Assembly: GCF_040954645.1 (NCBI RefSeq)
Contig: NC_092805.1
Span: 72,649,186-72,713,185, forward strand
Length of the DNA stretch: 64,000 bases
Reading direction: 5' to 3'
DNA from: Diabrotica undecimpunctata
Taxonomy: Eukaryota; Arthropoda; Insecta; Coleoptera; Chrysomelidae
Shown here piece after piece: positions 1 through 11,165 of this stretch. The translations under genes were made by a program, and so were the position numbers. Position 1 is the stretch's first letter, and every line of letters begins with the position of its first letter. The notes beneath the pieces were generated by a model, which was not told the DNA's origin, searched no databases, and saw only the letters and a list, made by a program, of their open reading frames with translations.

Positions 1-299
1 TGAAAGATAAAACCGTATGAAACATGACCGTGAAATTTATATACCAAACTATAAATCTCTTTTAAAAGAATACTGACACCTATACATTATCACAATACTA
101 CATAGCATAATACTAAGAAGTCTGTTATTTTAATCTAAGAATAGGCTTTATAATTTACGAGAGATTTAATTTAATGTATTTAAAATTTTCCAGGATCCGG
201 TATTGTAATAAGAAACAAAATTTCACTACAAGGCATGAAAGCGTGTTAAATTTGACTTTAGATATTCTTTTTGAGATTTAAAGATTTTGTCTTTCTTCC
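1..299. other. intronic AT-rich sequence, nothing recognised
   Basis: No open frame, repeat boundary or RNA gene is visible. The stretch probably belongs to the large downstream intron of the minus-strand kinase gene whose exons lie at 54667-54833 and 60462-60863; that is inferred from gene order only. Confidence 0.5.
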
Positions 300-1250
300 C
301 AAGACTTTTCTTCCCTCTACTCTTCCTTGCATGATGACGCGTAGAAGAGAGTATTTATCATTTCGAACTATGTGGCCCAGATCCGATGTCCAGATAGACA
401 ATTCGTCTTAACGCTTTTTCGTTTGAGACTTTTACAGTCCAAGGAATTTTAAGAATATGCCTATATAGCCACATTTCGAATGCCTTTAATTTGTTTACAG
501 ATTTGGCTTTTAGGGTCCAAGCTTCTACCCCATAGAGCAGTTGCGACCATACATAACATTCGACGATCTTAATCTAATAACCATACTCAATTTCTTATTT
601 GTAAACATTGACTTTTATCTGTTTAGTTTAGTCCTATCTTTTTGCTTTATCTGTTAATGATTTATATAAGAATTTGTAAATCATCTATATTTTCTGTCAT
701 AATTGGGGTTTAGTATGCAAATTTTTTGTTATTAATGATGCTCACTCCATTCCTTACTTCTTTCCCATAGTGTCTCCTAAAATATTAGTTGGGAGTACAC
801 ATTAAATAATTGTGGTGACATTTCACATCACAACACACATCTCTGGCTGACTCCTTTTTGAATTTCTGCTTGATTTGTCTCACTATCTTTCACCCGCATG
901 ACCGCTATTTGATTTTAGTAGATTTTTTATTAAATTAATATCTTGGTATCTAGGTTTATGTGTTTTAATGCATGTATGGGCTTACCAGGTTCAACTGTGT
1001 CAAATACTTTTGAAAATCTGTATTAGATAAGAATACGCTTTCATTATAATCTCTGCATTTTTGTAATAGTACCACCATTGCGCACAATTCCTCTTTTGTT
1101 CCCAATCCACCTCTAAATCCAAACTATGTGTTGTCCAATTGTTCTTCACATTTTTTATTGACAGACGATTTAATGTTGTTATTAACCGGATGACATTTAT
1201 GACTTTTATTAAATTTTGATAATCGTTACAAATCAAGTCTTTTAGTGACA
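300..1250 (-). pseudogene. RTE-clade LINE fragment, reverse transcriptase C-terminal half
   Basis: Read on the minus strand, fragments of a LINE reverse transcriptase follow in the right order but different frames. Near 1130-1060 a QFGFR-like block is followed by GLGTKEEL. Near 890-750 there is IQKGVSQRCVL, a decayed form of the GVRQGCVLSP motif. Near 555-300 comes the typical RTE tail LLYGVEAWTL then FEMWLYRHILKIPW. Several stops and frameshifts break it, and the YADD box is not recovered. The family resembles the LINEs at 6462-7046 and 17703-23862. It is inactive and probably old. Confidence 0.75.
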
Positions 1251-2199
1251 TATTATTCTTTTAATTTTTACTTCTTATTTAATGTCTATATTTGTTAGTT
1301 ATTTTTGGAGTAAATATATGATGACTAAAAACGAATTGATCAAGAGTAGTGAATCGATGCCAAGAGCCGCTATTCTATGAAGCTACCCTTCACGACGCCA
1401 TCTTGTGGCGCTAGTTCCGTGAAGCTCACCTCAGCATTTTACTGTAGAGAGAAAAAGTAATACAATGCCAGTATAGAAGCTTTGTTTTAAAAATATGCCA
1501 TAAGGAAAGATATAAAAGTATTGTTGTCATTATATTATATTGCATACTGTATTATTAACAAAATTTTTCATAATACATTCTGATATACGCTTTCTCTTGC
1601 CGCTAACCAACAGAAGTTTTTATTAACTTTTCGGTAATATAATTATGTAGGTATTTATATTTTTAACTTCTTACCATAATGCTAGAGTACAAAAGTAGTT
1701 ATACTCTACTGTATTTTTTTCGTGGGGGTTCTTTTTTTTAACTGTGTGATGAATTCTTGTATTTCAGTTCGTACGATTTGCATTAATTAATTTAATGATA
1801 TTTCTGGAGTTACAAGTGTATACTCAGTTTCTGTTGTTCCGTTTATTTATCTGAGATATGTTATTCATTCTTCTCTAGGGATGTACTTAATCTCAATCAA
1901 TTCTTTGATTTGGTTTTTGCCCCCTTTCACATCTGTTTCAAACAGGCATTTTTTTCTTAGCATTTTACTTTTACCTCTTTTAATAAAGTGTGTCTATTTT
2001 TCTTTCTCAAAGAGCCTCTTTTATTTTTGTTTTTATGTTGGTATTATAATTTTTCAAATTAATTCGACAATATTCCCACTTGATTCTTTTGTTTCAGTTA
2101 TTGCTCTAGCCTAATTTGACATTTTTTTCCTTCAAATCATCAAATTTTCATAAATTGTTTATATTTCGTTGTAGTAAAATTCCTATTTTCCAATAAGCC
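1251..2199. other. unassigned AT-rich stretch with a small hairpin
   Basis: No coding signal is convincing. Around 1375-1430 there is a short self-complementary patch: CGCCA and TGGCG around a 5-base loop, framed by TTCACG and CGTGAA. It could be a remnant of a small inverted-repeat element. The open frame at 1881-2114 is low-complexity hydrophobic and has no family likeness. Confidence 0.4.
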
Positions 2200-3667
2200 T
2201 AACATATGCAGCAGCGGTGTCATGAAACCGAAATAATCCAGTTCTGCATAACGTTTTTGCTGATCGATTTACAAATAAATTTTCAAACACATCAAATTGA
2301 TCATCCTTTTTACTTTCGTATAAGCTCATACGTATCCAAATTAAATTTTTAATTTCCAAAAACTTATGATACCTCCTCAATCCGCAACCCTGCGCCACGG
2401 ACAATATCTATTCCGGATATCGACATCAGTCTAACAAACCTATCTCAGTTAGTTTCAAATTGTCGTCAATTACAACCATCTTTTCGGCTGAATTATTCGC
2501 AATTCTAAAGAGACAACTTCCTTCTACTTCTTATTAAAAAAGAACTTAAAAACCTTTCAAATAAGAACATCCAAGTTCATTTTTTATGGGTGCCTTCTCA
2601 TGTCAGAATTGAAGGTAACGAAGTTGTAGATAAACTAGCTAAAAACGCACCAACTAACCTGATGTCCGAAGAAAGTAACATAATGGTACAAAACGATTTA
2701 AAACCATACTTAAAACAAAAAATAATTCAAAAATGGCAACAAACTTGGAACAACACTCCATTAAGGCTATACGAAGTTAAGAAACATCCATATCTTTGGA
2801 AACCAAAAGTAAAAGACAGAAGAGAGCATGTGATGCTTACCCGTGTCGTCTCCGGTGTAATTAATAAAGGTATGAAAAGCCGATAGCATCTTGGTGCAAG
2901 TTTCCATGTTTATTAATGTCTCAAACTATTGCGCAATATGTTGCAATATTGCGTAGTTAGCCGGTACGCCCTTATTGTGGCATTGTCTTGAAAAAGACAA
3001 TGCCTTTATGGTTTATTTACTTTTGTAGAAATAAAACACAGGTTTTCTAAGAAGAAAAAAACTCAACTTCAGAGTCTTAGAAAATTCGCAGAGCCCTTCG
3101 AGCAAAGTGCTCTAGGGAGCTACCCTAGACGAGTAAAACCATACTGACTTGAGATCCGAAAATTCCCATATTTAAAGATAAATTAACTTTTATATGAAAC
3201 TTTTTCATTTCTCAACCAATTAAATTTAATTATAAGTTCCAGAAGGAAGGGCGATGCACATCGAGGTGCGTGATTGGTGGCACCTGATGACACCCGTCTC
3301 CGTATCGGCCAGACACGACTTACTCATGGCTATTTACTACAGCGCAAAAATTAACCAGTTTGTGAAGTGTGCAACCATGTTCTAACGGTAAAACATTTTT
3401 TAATACAGTGTCCTAAATATAACAGTGAACGACTCAAATATAGCATACCCAACTGCCCTAGAAGAAAATACAGATACCCAAAGAATAATTTCTTATCTTA
3501 AAGACTGTCAACTTCTTCATAAGATTTAAAACATACATTGTAATACACATACATATTATTATTATTAATTGTAAACTAATATATATATATATACACTATT
3601 TGTATCAAGTGTAACATTAATCTAAATACGCTAATGCCTCTTCGTGGTAGATGCGTTTAAAAAAAAA
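2200..3667 (+). pseudogene. LINE fragment with RNase H domain (Jockey/I-like), 3' end preserved
   Basis: The plus strand carries the end of ORF2 of a non-LTR retrotransposon. A decayed connection region (2200-2420) leads to an RNase H with SAELFAILK near 2490-2520 and WVPSHVRIEGNEVVDKLAK at 2587-2640. The frame then runs to REHVMLTR at about 2846, stops at a nested insertion, and resumes at 3292 with LRIGQTRLTHGYLL, CEVC and HFLIQCP, a zinc-binding-like tail. The 3' untranslated end reads AATGCC...GATGCGTTTAAAAAAAAA at 3630-3667, a normal LINE terminus. Frameshifts make it inactive. Confidence 0.78.
2847..3291. mobile_element. about 445-bp insertion splitting the LINE RNase H, rich in perfect hairpins
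   Basis: The host LINE frame breaks after ...ACCCGT at 2841-2846 and resumes after a second ACCCGT at 3292-3297, so ACCCGT looks like a 6-bp target duplication. The ends show only a weak inverted match (GTCGTCTCCGGTG against GTCATCAGGTG). Inside are several exact hairpins: 2979-3004 (11-bp arms, GAAA loop), about 2932-2953 (8-bp arms CGCAATAT), 3100-3112 and 3112-3128. There is no open frame. A non-autonomous DNA element is most likely, but the family is unknown. Confidence 0.5.
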
Positions 3668-3689
3668 GGTATTTTTATTTGATTATAGA

Positions 3690-4163
3690 TTATATTAGAT
3701 TTATATTAGATTAGATATTCAGTTTTGTGAAAGCGCCTGTCTTAGACAAATTAAAGGAGCGCTCCTAAGATTTTTCGGGGTTTGGCTTAAAATTAATTCG
3801 TAGTTTATTTTTATTATATTTAAGGCATCATTTAGATTTTTTTTCACTTCAGCAACAAAAGTTTTGGTTGTGCAATGTATCGGCTACATGAAAGTCCTAG
3901 TATCTACTGGTATCGGTTAATCATTTGTGTAAATGTAATACAGTGTAGGTGCCATTACGCTAACCCAAGCGAGACCATTCATCTGCGTTCTTCATCTTAC
4001 CATTGAATGATACGAAAAATTTTCTGTTCTGTAGATATACTCGGATAAAACACGTGATGTTTTTATCTAAGGCGATGTCATACAGTTTTGGAGAAATGTC
4101 CTCTAATTTAATATGTCGTAAGTGGCATTTAGATTGACAAATACCACCCCTAATACCCGACAT
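3690..4163 (-). pseudogene. LINE reverse transcriptase fragment (Jockey/CR1-like)
   Basis: On the minus strand, the frame at 4163-3960 contains SPKLYDIALDKN and NRKFFVSFNGK before W-SRLG. That is the block ahead of the PQGSVL motif in Jockey/CR1-type reverse transcriptases. After a frame slip it continues as MAPTLYYIYTND, then PIPVDTRTFM where the YADD box should follow, and FVAEVKKNLNDALNI; the catalytic YADD itself is lost. The DNA at 3700-3960 is repeated at 63740-64000 in the same orientation, so both are copies of one family. Confidence 0.7.
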
Positions 4164-5216
4164 CTTTTGTACCCGTTGTTGCTTTTTGCAAAAACGGGTA
4201 CGTTATTAAGTACGTTAATAAGTATTACGAATAAAAATAAATAAGCATGAAGAATATAAGTGATCTATATTTAAACCAAATGACAAAAAAAAAGAATATT
4301 ATATAATATACATTTACTTCTAAATTAAATATTAAATTTTGATATGTCTGACAGTGAAAGATACAAAAACACAATTATTTAAAGTTGAAATAATGATAGC
4401 TTGTACAAGCACAAAGCATTTAAAACAATAAGACCGAACATATTATATGTAATTGTAATAGATATGTTGCCGAGAATCAAGTTACACTAAGGTACCGAAA
4501 TATTTCTTCTTTTAGTATCTGCCATAAGTGTATCTATGTGTTTATGTGTATCTAAAATATAGTATATAGGATATTGAATTCCCTACATTTAAAAATCGAA
4601 ATACTGAAATTAGACAGTAAAAAATTGGAATTTAAAGAATGATTTATAAATTGTTATAATTCAAATTTGACTACTTCATGAAACAAATATTTTATTCGTC
4701 ATAAACTGTAGCAATCGAAACATCGGAACGTACATTTATAATATAATAAATGTTTCAGTGCCAATGCATTAAAAAACATACTAGTACATAAAAATGGACC
4801 CTTGCCTTTTCAAAGTTTATAATAGACACTAATTTCAGTTTATCTATAATTAAAGCAAGTAATATAAATTACCACCATAAAATATTTAACTACAATAACC
4901 AAGTACGTATTTGTGAAATTTCTCGATTACTAAATTAATTGATATTTAAATAAATTTGAAGATCCAAAACGTACCTGCTGTAAAATTTAAAAATCTACGA
5001 CTAATCAAATTATTGGCAACATCGGAGGAGTTTAGTTGTATACGCAAAGAAATGTATACGGATCCCAAAAGTGTTTTAACCTATTACGGAGTCCACTTAA
5101 TCCGACGTGTTAGTCGGAGTCCACATAAAGCGCTACCCAGATAATAATATACACGGTGTATATTCGCCTGGAGTTAGTATAATACCGTTTTAGAACGGAG
5201 CTTATATTAACCGCTA

Positions 5217-5220
<4 letters not shown>
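4164..5220. other. unassigned AT-rich stretch with one strong hairpin
   Basis: No gene is recognised. At 4170-4182 and 4188-4200 there are 13-base arms with one mismatch (TACCCGTTGTTGC and its partner) around a TTTTT loop. Near 5085-5125 the decamer CGGAGTCCAC is repeated directly. The frame at 4956-5144 starts at TTG and has no family likeness. Confidence 0.4.
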
Positions 5221-5542
<322 letters not shown>

Positions 5543-6199
5543 ACTGAAAACATCAATTCTTAGTTATAGCGACATCTGCATTACTTTTGACTAAACGCTC
5601 CTATTGCAGAGACTCCTGTTCTAATAGCTCGCATAGTTTCTCCTAAAAGTTGCTAGTGTCACTTTTGACTTTTAAGTGTTTTGTCAAAGTGATAATTTAG
5701 AAAGTGGCACTATATCAGTTTCCGGCGGATTGTTGAGGGAGAAGCACGTCGTGGTAAGTAAAAAAGTGACATTTTTTCTTTAGTGCCGGTTTTCACGTAA
5801 ATTATGTATAGTTATTCTGAATAGTTAATGAATGAAACACTGACATTTTAAATATAGTGTCGTTTTTTGAATAACCTATATGACTAAGTTCTATTATCAA
5901 TGAATTAAATAATATCATTTTTCGTTATGTGCCATTTTTTGTAAGGAGTGGAATGAGATTGTACTGTTTTTTGTAACTAGATAAATGTCAAATTTAGTTT
6001 AATGTCAGTCGTTTAGTAAAAATAATAGGACAATCATGCTGTATTTTAATAAATAAAAGACATTTGCAGTTTTTCGTGTGTAGTGGTTTTATAATAATGT
6101 AAGATAAATAACTGTAATTATTTCTTTTAATAGTACATAATTTTAATGTTAAATACACCATCAAAATATTGCTAACTACATCGACATTTACAAACATCC

Positions 6200-8133
6200 A
6201 GCAACGACTTCGGTTCGTTTAGCAACGAAAACTTACCCGGTGATGACAGTGGTGACTTTTCACCCGCTTCGGACGATGACAGAACCTACGCACCCCTAAA
6301 AAAAGATTCCGCAAATCTACTCTTGATCTACTTCCAGATCTTCATCTTCTTCCAGCTCGTCCTGCTGTTCTACACGATCTTCTACATGTTTTTCAAGTTC
6401 TTCCTCACATTCTTTCACTAAATGTGTAGCTTACGTAGATGAAAAAAATTCAGAACTTTCTTCTTCTTCTCATTGCGCCGTCTCCTTTCGAAGGTTGGCG
6501 ATCCAAATGGCAATTGTAGTTTTGTGCGCGAAAGATCTCTGCGGATGAGCGGTCGAACCATCTCCTCAGGTCTTTCAGCCACGAGTTCTGGCGTCTTCTT
6601 ACTGATCTTTTGCCCTGTACTTTTCCTTCCAGTCTAACTTGAAGTAATTCATATCTTTCGCCTCTCAACACATGACCCAAGTATTGCATTTTCCTCTCTT
6701 TGATTATTCTTAGTAATTCTTTTTGTTTACACATGCGACGAAGTACCTCAACATTAGTAACTCTTTGTATCCATGGAATCCTCAACATTCGTCTGTATAT
6801 ATACATCTCAAAGGCATCTATTCTTTTTTCTATTTCAGAGTCCATTGTCCAACTTCCACAGCCATACAGTAAGACAGAAAAAACGTAACATCTGATTATT
6901 CAGATTCTAAGCTGTAGACTAAGGTCTGATCTTGTAAAAAATGGTTTCATGCTCATGAATGTTTTCCTTGCTTGTTCGATTCTTGATAGGATTTCTTTTT
7001 TTTTATTACACTAACTATTGATATTTGTTCCCAGATATTTCTAATGAGAACTTTCTAATGAGAACGAAATAATCATACATGAAGAAGTAGTAAGTAAAAA
7101 TAGTGGTGATTTGACGACAATTATAAATGTAAATAATTCAAATTCTGTTAACGAGGATTTTATTGAACATGTTATATCTACGACGTACATGTTATATATA
7201 CAACGACATTGGTGATGCTAACTATAACAGATAATGAAAATGTTCGGATTGCAAATAATAATGACGTGGAGGATATTCCATCCGCTGTTGGAAATACGAT
7301 CGACAAACCTAGGAAACAAAAAAAAAATGAACGATATGCCAAAACTGCTAAGTCCTTAAAAGACTCTGGACAAGAATGTGTTTCGAGTTCTAGATCGTTG
7401 ATCATCTAGAACTGAATGCTTCTTTTGGGATGAATCACAAGGAAATCGCGGAGCTAATGAGATAGGTAGTTGTATTTTAAAGTATCTACAGAAAAAGTCA
7501 CTTACTACTGATGAAGAAACGAATGTCATCTTTTATTCTGATAACTGTTGTGGACAGCAAAAAAACCAGTTCATTATTGGGATGTACATACATGCTGTCC
7601 TGAATTTAAAAATAAAATCTATTACCCATAAATTTTTAATACATGGCCATACTCAGAACGAAGGAGATGCTGTACATTATTTGATTGAAAACAAGTCAAA
7701 AGATGTCTTAAGTCAGGAGCAATATACGTACCTTCGCAATATGTTTGTGCTATTCGAAGCGCAAAAAAAAGAGGGACACCTTTCGCTGTAAATAAAATGA
7801 GCCATGGCGATTTCTTGGATATAAAACAATTACCGGTTCCGAGGCTGAATAAGAGCGTAGATGGCCAAGTTGTAAAACTGTCTGATTTAAAAGTCATCAA
7901 AGTTGAGAAAAACGAACATGAAGGGATAAAAATAAACTACAAATATCTTTGATGATTTTAAAGAGCTTGACTTAAATAAAACAACCAAAAGAAATAATCG
8001 TCCTTCAGAAAACAAACCTCTCTATCAGCATAAATTGGATATATCACAGAGAAAGAAAGATGATGTAAGAAGTCTTATTGATGCTGGCTTAATTTCCAAT
8101 TGTTACAAATCCTATTATGAAAGTATGTTTTGA
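6200..8133 (+). pseudogene. decayed transposase-like gene with an SDNCxGQxKN motif (DUF7869-like)
   Basis: The N-terminal part (6200-6461) has an acidic NLPGDDSGDFSPASDDD stretch, then a Ser-rich stretch. After the LINE at 6462-7046 the frame resumes in phase. A basic region (RKQKKNERYAKTAKSL, 7300-7360) precedes the core from 7417: FWDESQGNRGANEI, then YSDNCCGQQKNQF at 7530-7570 and HKFLIHGHTQNEGD at 7627-7670. A one-base slip near 7700 moves the frame to YVPSQYVCAIRSAKKRG. The C-terminus ends near ISNCYKSYYESMF at 8133. From memory, similar proteins with an RNase H-fold-like core occur in insect DNA transposons. Stops and frameshifts show it is dead. Confidence 0.65.
6462..7046 (-). mobile_element. 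5'-truncated RTE LINE inserted in the transposase gene, 10-bp target duplication
   Basis: AGAACTTTCT occurs on both sides, at 6452-6461 and 7047-7056. On the minus strand the insert ends in a GAAGAAGAA tail, the short-repeat 3' end typical of RTE LINEs. The frame at 6845-6462 reads FEMYIYRRMLRIPWIQRVTNVEVLRRM and then YLGHVLRGERYELLQVRLEGK, the standard C-terminal tail of RTE ORF2. Removing the insert and one duplication restores an open transposase frame across the site. It is short and inactive. Confidence 0.85.
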
Positions 8134-8546
8134 TAATATTTAAGTTTTTTAATTATTTTAAGTTCGAAAAAATGTTATGTTTCATTAAGTATTATTAATA
8201 GTTTGTTTACTTTTACCAAATAAACGATTTTTCCATTTAATATGACACAATTTCGTTTTATTTTTCTCTTTTTTTATCATAAGGTAAATATTAACTTAAC
8301 TTTTAATTCTAATAATCAGAAGTTTGATGTAAAACAAAAGTCGCACTATAAGGAATTTTTTTTAAAGATTTTTTTTTTAAATTAGTAGTTACCTTAACTT
8401 GCCTTCTTCGGTAGAAACTAACTGTACTAATCAAACTGTTAAATAACATTAGTTATAGTATTTATTTCGGTTATTTTAGTTCAACATCCATTACAGAACT
8501 GTTCGAAAAACTTTAAACGGTCATACTGAAATATCTAGATTTTGGG

Positions 8547-8574
8547 ATAATGTCACTTTTGTTTTCAAGGTGCG
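8547..8574 (-). repeat. right terminal inverted repeat of the 5515-8574 transposon
   Basis: Ends ...TTTTCAAGGTGCG at 8574 and is followed at once by the (TA)n array. It is the inverted partner of 5515-5542. Confidence 0.85.
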
Positions 8575-8588
8575 ATATATATTATATA

Positions 8589-8655
<67 letters not shown>

Positions 8656-8657
8656 AA

Positions 8658-8708
<51 letters not shown>

Positions 8709-8709
8709 A

Positions 8710-8756
<47 letters not shown>

Positions 8757-8757
8757 A

Positions 8758-8844
<87 letters not shown>
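8575..8844. repeat. (TA)n microsatellite, right flank of the DNA transposon
   Basis: About 270 bases of TA with periodic AATATT slips, in the same register as the array at 5221-5514. The two were probably one array before the transposon inserted. Confidence 0.95.
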
Positions 8845-8845
<1 letters not shown>

Positions 8846-8889
8846 GTATTAGTTGTCTTTATCTCGAATTTATTCTACAATTATTAATA

Positions 8890-9404
8890 GCTTGTTCTAT
8901 AGTTCGCATTTCGATACTACCAAAATGCCTTTTCATATTCTATGATGGCCAGAAATACGGGTAGTTAGTACTCATTTGCCTTCTCTATCAGTGTTCTGAT
9001 TATCAGCAAATGGTCTAATGTACTATATCCTTTGAGAAAGCTAGCTTGTTTAACCGGATGGTAATTATCAATTTTGTAAGTCAACGGATTGCTAATATTT
9101 TTTTGTTCCAGTCTTTATAAATTTTGCTATTATGGAAACATCTATTAAATAGTTCTGTTAGTATAGATATTGTTACTGTCTTGTTTGATTTTAAGAGCTC
9201 GACAATTATGCAGTCGTGTCCTGGAGCTTTATTATTTTTAGCTTTTTTAAAGCTCTTTCTATTTCGAATTCTTCTATATTCGGTAGTACCCCTAATTCCA
9301 CGTTTTTTATTTCTCTTTTGAAGTTTTTTTTTGTTGATTCATTAGGCTGGTTTTGCGAGCTATAAGGTTTATGTAGAAGTCTATATTATCTTCGACTAGA
9401 CTTC
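8890..9404 (-). pseudogene. RTE-like LINE reverse transcriptase, left half of the Polinton target
   Basis: On the minus strand the frame reads DFYINL, then KKAKNNKAPGHD (fingers region), ELLKSNK and LFNRCFHNSKIYKDWNKK. After a deletion it gives GYSTLDHLLIIRTLIEKANEY and IEYEKAF near 8950-8900. Its upstream continuation (KYKITKIV) lies beyond the Polinton at 53214-53300, on the same strand. The LINE therefore predates the 43.8-kb insertion. Confidence 0.7.
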
Positions 9405-9410
9405 GACTAT

Positions 9411-9500
9411 AGTAGAAAGGGTCCCATTTCACTCCACTTTGACCTTTGACCCTAGCCATCACAAGCCCCGTCCGCGCTCCGGTCACGCCCCATGATGACG
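9411..9500 (+). repeat. left terminal inverted repeat of the Polinton
   Basis: The first roughly 85 bases match the right end at 53131-53207 inverted, with a few substitutions and a 7-base TTTGACC duplication on the left. Homology then continues into the whole arm, broken only by nested insertions. Confidence 0.8.
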
Positions 9501-10195
9501 TCATAGTTTGATCGCTAATCGTCATAGCCAGTAATTAGCCATTTTTAATATGAATTAATTTACATATTATTTTTGCATTTCAACTATTATCCAGTATCTA
9601 TAAGACAATTTTAATACAAATTATTAATTAAAAAGTCTTCCTTATGTTGGATTCGATCCGCCGTCTAATATCTTTGAAGGTAGAAATGCATGTCGCTGAC
9701 CCACAGAGGTTATTAATGTGCCGATAATTGGTATAAAAAAATATATTTAATGTACATGAGATGTAAAGAATTGCACAGAGTAGTTTGAACCATACACGCA
9801 CCCTTTTAGCGCAGGTAGTTTGATATTAGGCATATTATTACATCACACGATTTAGAAACATTTAGCATGGGTTACACAGAGTGGTTTGAACATATCACAC
9901 AATTTAGAAACATTTAGCATGGGTTATTAAAGCCGTTTAACATAGTGTTATAAAAGGTTTAAATTGTATAAATCAAGCGTTTAATACAAAAAAGTTTTTA
10001 TAAGAGGATGATGAACATTTCCACATACCTCATCAAAAGGAGAGAGAAATCATAAAAAAGGATTGCACAAACAAATTGATAAAAATGTAAAAAGCACTTA
10101 AAGCATGTTGATTGTTAATTTAACATTACTTGTTAAAGTTGGCTGTGATAGGTCTCCATATCCCGCAACCAAAGTACACCTCTAAGCTACATAAC
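9501..10195. other. Polinton arm A, distal non-coding part
   Basis: This matches 49668-49972 plus 52347-52752 inverted, so it is arm sequence distal to polB. It contains an internal direct repeat: two copies of a TTTAGAAACATTTAGCATGGGTTA unit near 9850-9930. No gene is seen. It ends at TAAC (10192-10195), the target site of the BEL element. Confidence 0.65.
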
Positions 10196-10767
10196 TGGAA
10201 AGGTTCGAACGTAGATTCCTTGGGACCAACAACGAGCGAAGGACCAATGGAAAGTTTCGAACTTGGATTTGAGGTTCGAATCGGTTTGTAAATGCCCCTT
10301 TGTCCGCTTTTTGTCGATCGACGATGATAGGTATAATAAAAAGTTGAAGTTGTGGAGAAGAAGTGTTGATTTATTGACAGCTACTGGTAATTACACAATA
10401 TGATGTTCGTTAGGTAACTACTTATGATTGACTGTAGTAGACTGCGCTCACATGAGCTCAAATCCCCAATTTATAATCTCACAAATAATTCATACCTCAG
10501 CACAGAGGTTATTGCTTCCTATCATACCATACCAACAAACTTTGCTTACCCTACAATTTAATCTACGCCTTAATTGCGACACTTAGGAAGTTCAATTAGA
10601 AAATATATTATTCGGCAATTTATTTAGTTGTAGGTAAATGAACTAATTATTAAAATATTATACGATATGGTTTTACAATGTCACTTATACACGGTGAAAC
10701 TATAATAGATTAAGAAGTTAAGAATCATGTGAGATTACAAATTAAGGGGTTAATTTGTGATTGAACA
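10196..10767 (-). repeat. 3' LTR of BEL copy 1 with an aberrant terminus
   Basis: 10237-10767 matches the other LTR. Where the canonical end should read CCTTCGACA, this copy instead has about 40 extra bases (10196-10236) containing CGTTGTTGGTCCCAAGG on the minus strand, a piece of the pol remnant, then GTTCGAACCTTTCCA. Template switching during reverse transcription is a likely cause. Confidence 0.65.
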
Positions 10768-11165
10768 TATTGGCCACTATATAAAAAACAAACAGACGAC
10801 CAATAGAAATAGTTAAAACATATAAAATATAAAATAATAATATAACAATAATCATAACACTAATTCACTCGGTTTTTAAATTATTATCTCGCCCGAGCAG
10901 TGCTACCTATTATTTGATTATTTAGAATTTATGTTTCAGCTAAACTATCTAATTCAAATCTAAGCTCATTTAGTGAAACTGATCTACTTTCTTTAAAGTA
11001 CTAGTTAAATTTGGTTGTGATAAAGTATATCTTCGAGGCGCTGGATGAGGTTGGATGCAAAAACCTTGATGCCTTTGTTTTCTGGCTCTCTTGTAGTTTC
11101 GAATATATCTGACTACCTTCCTTTATTTTCATATGTTACTTAAAATTAGTGTAAGTTATTGTAGT

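Noticed and set aside
1881..2114. 77-codon hydrophobic frame
   Set aside because: Low-complexity AT-rich sequence with no family likeness, domain or conserved partner.
4956..5144. 62-codon frame before the TA array
   Set aside because: Starts at TTG, no ATG, and no recognisable product.
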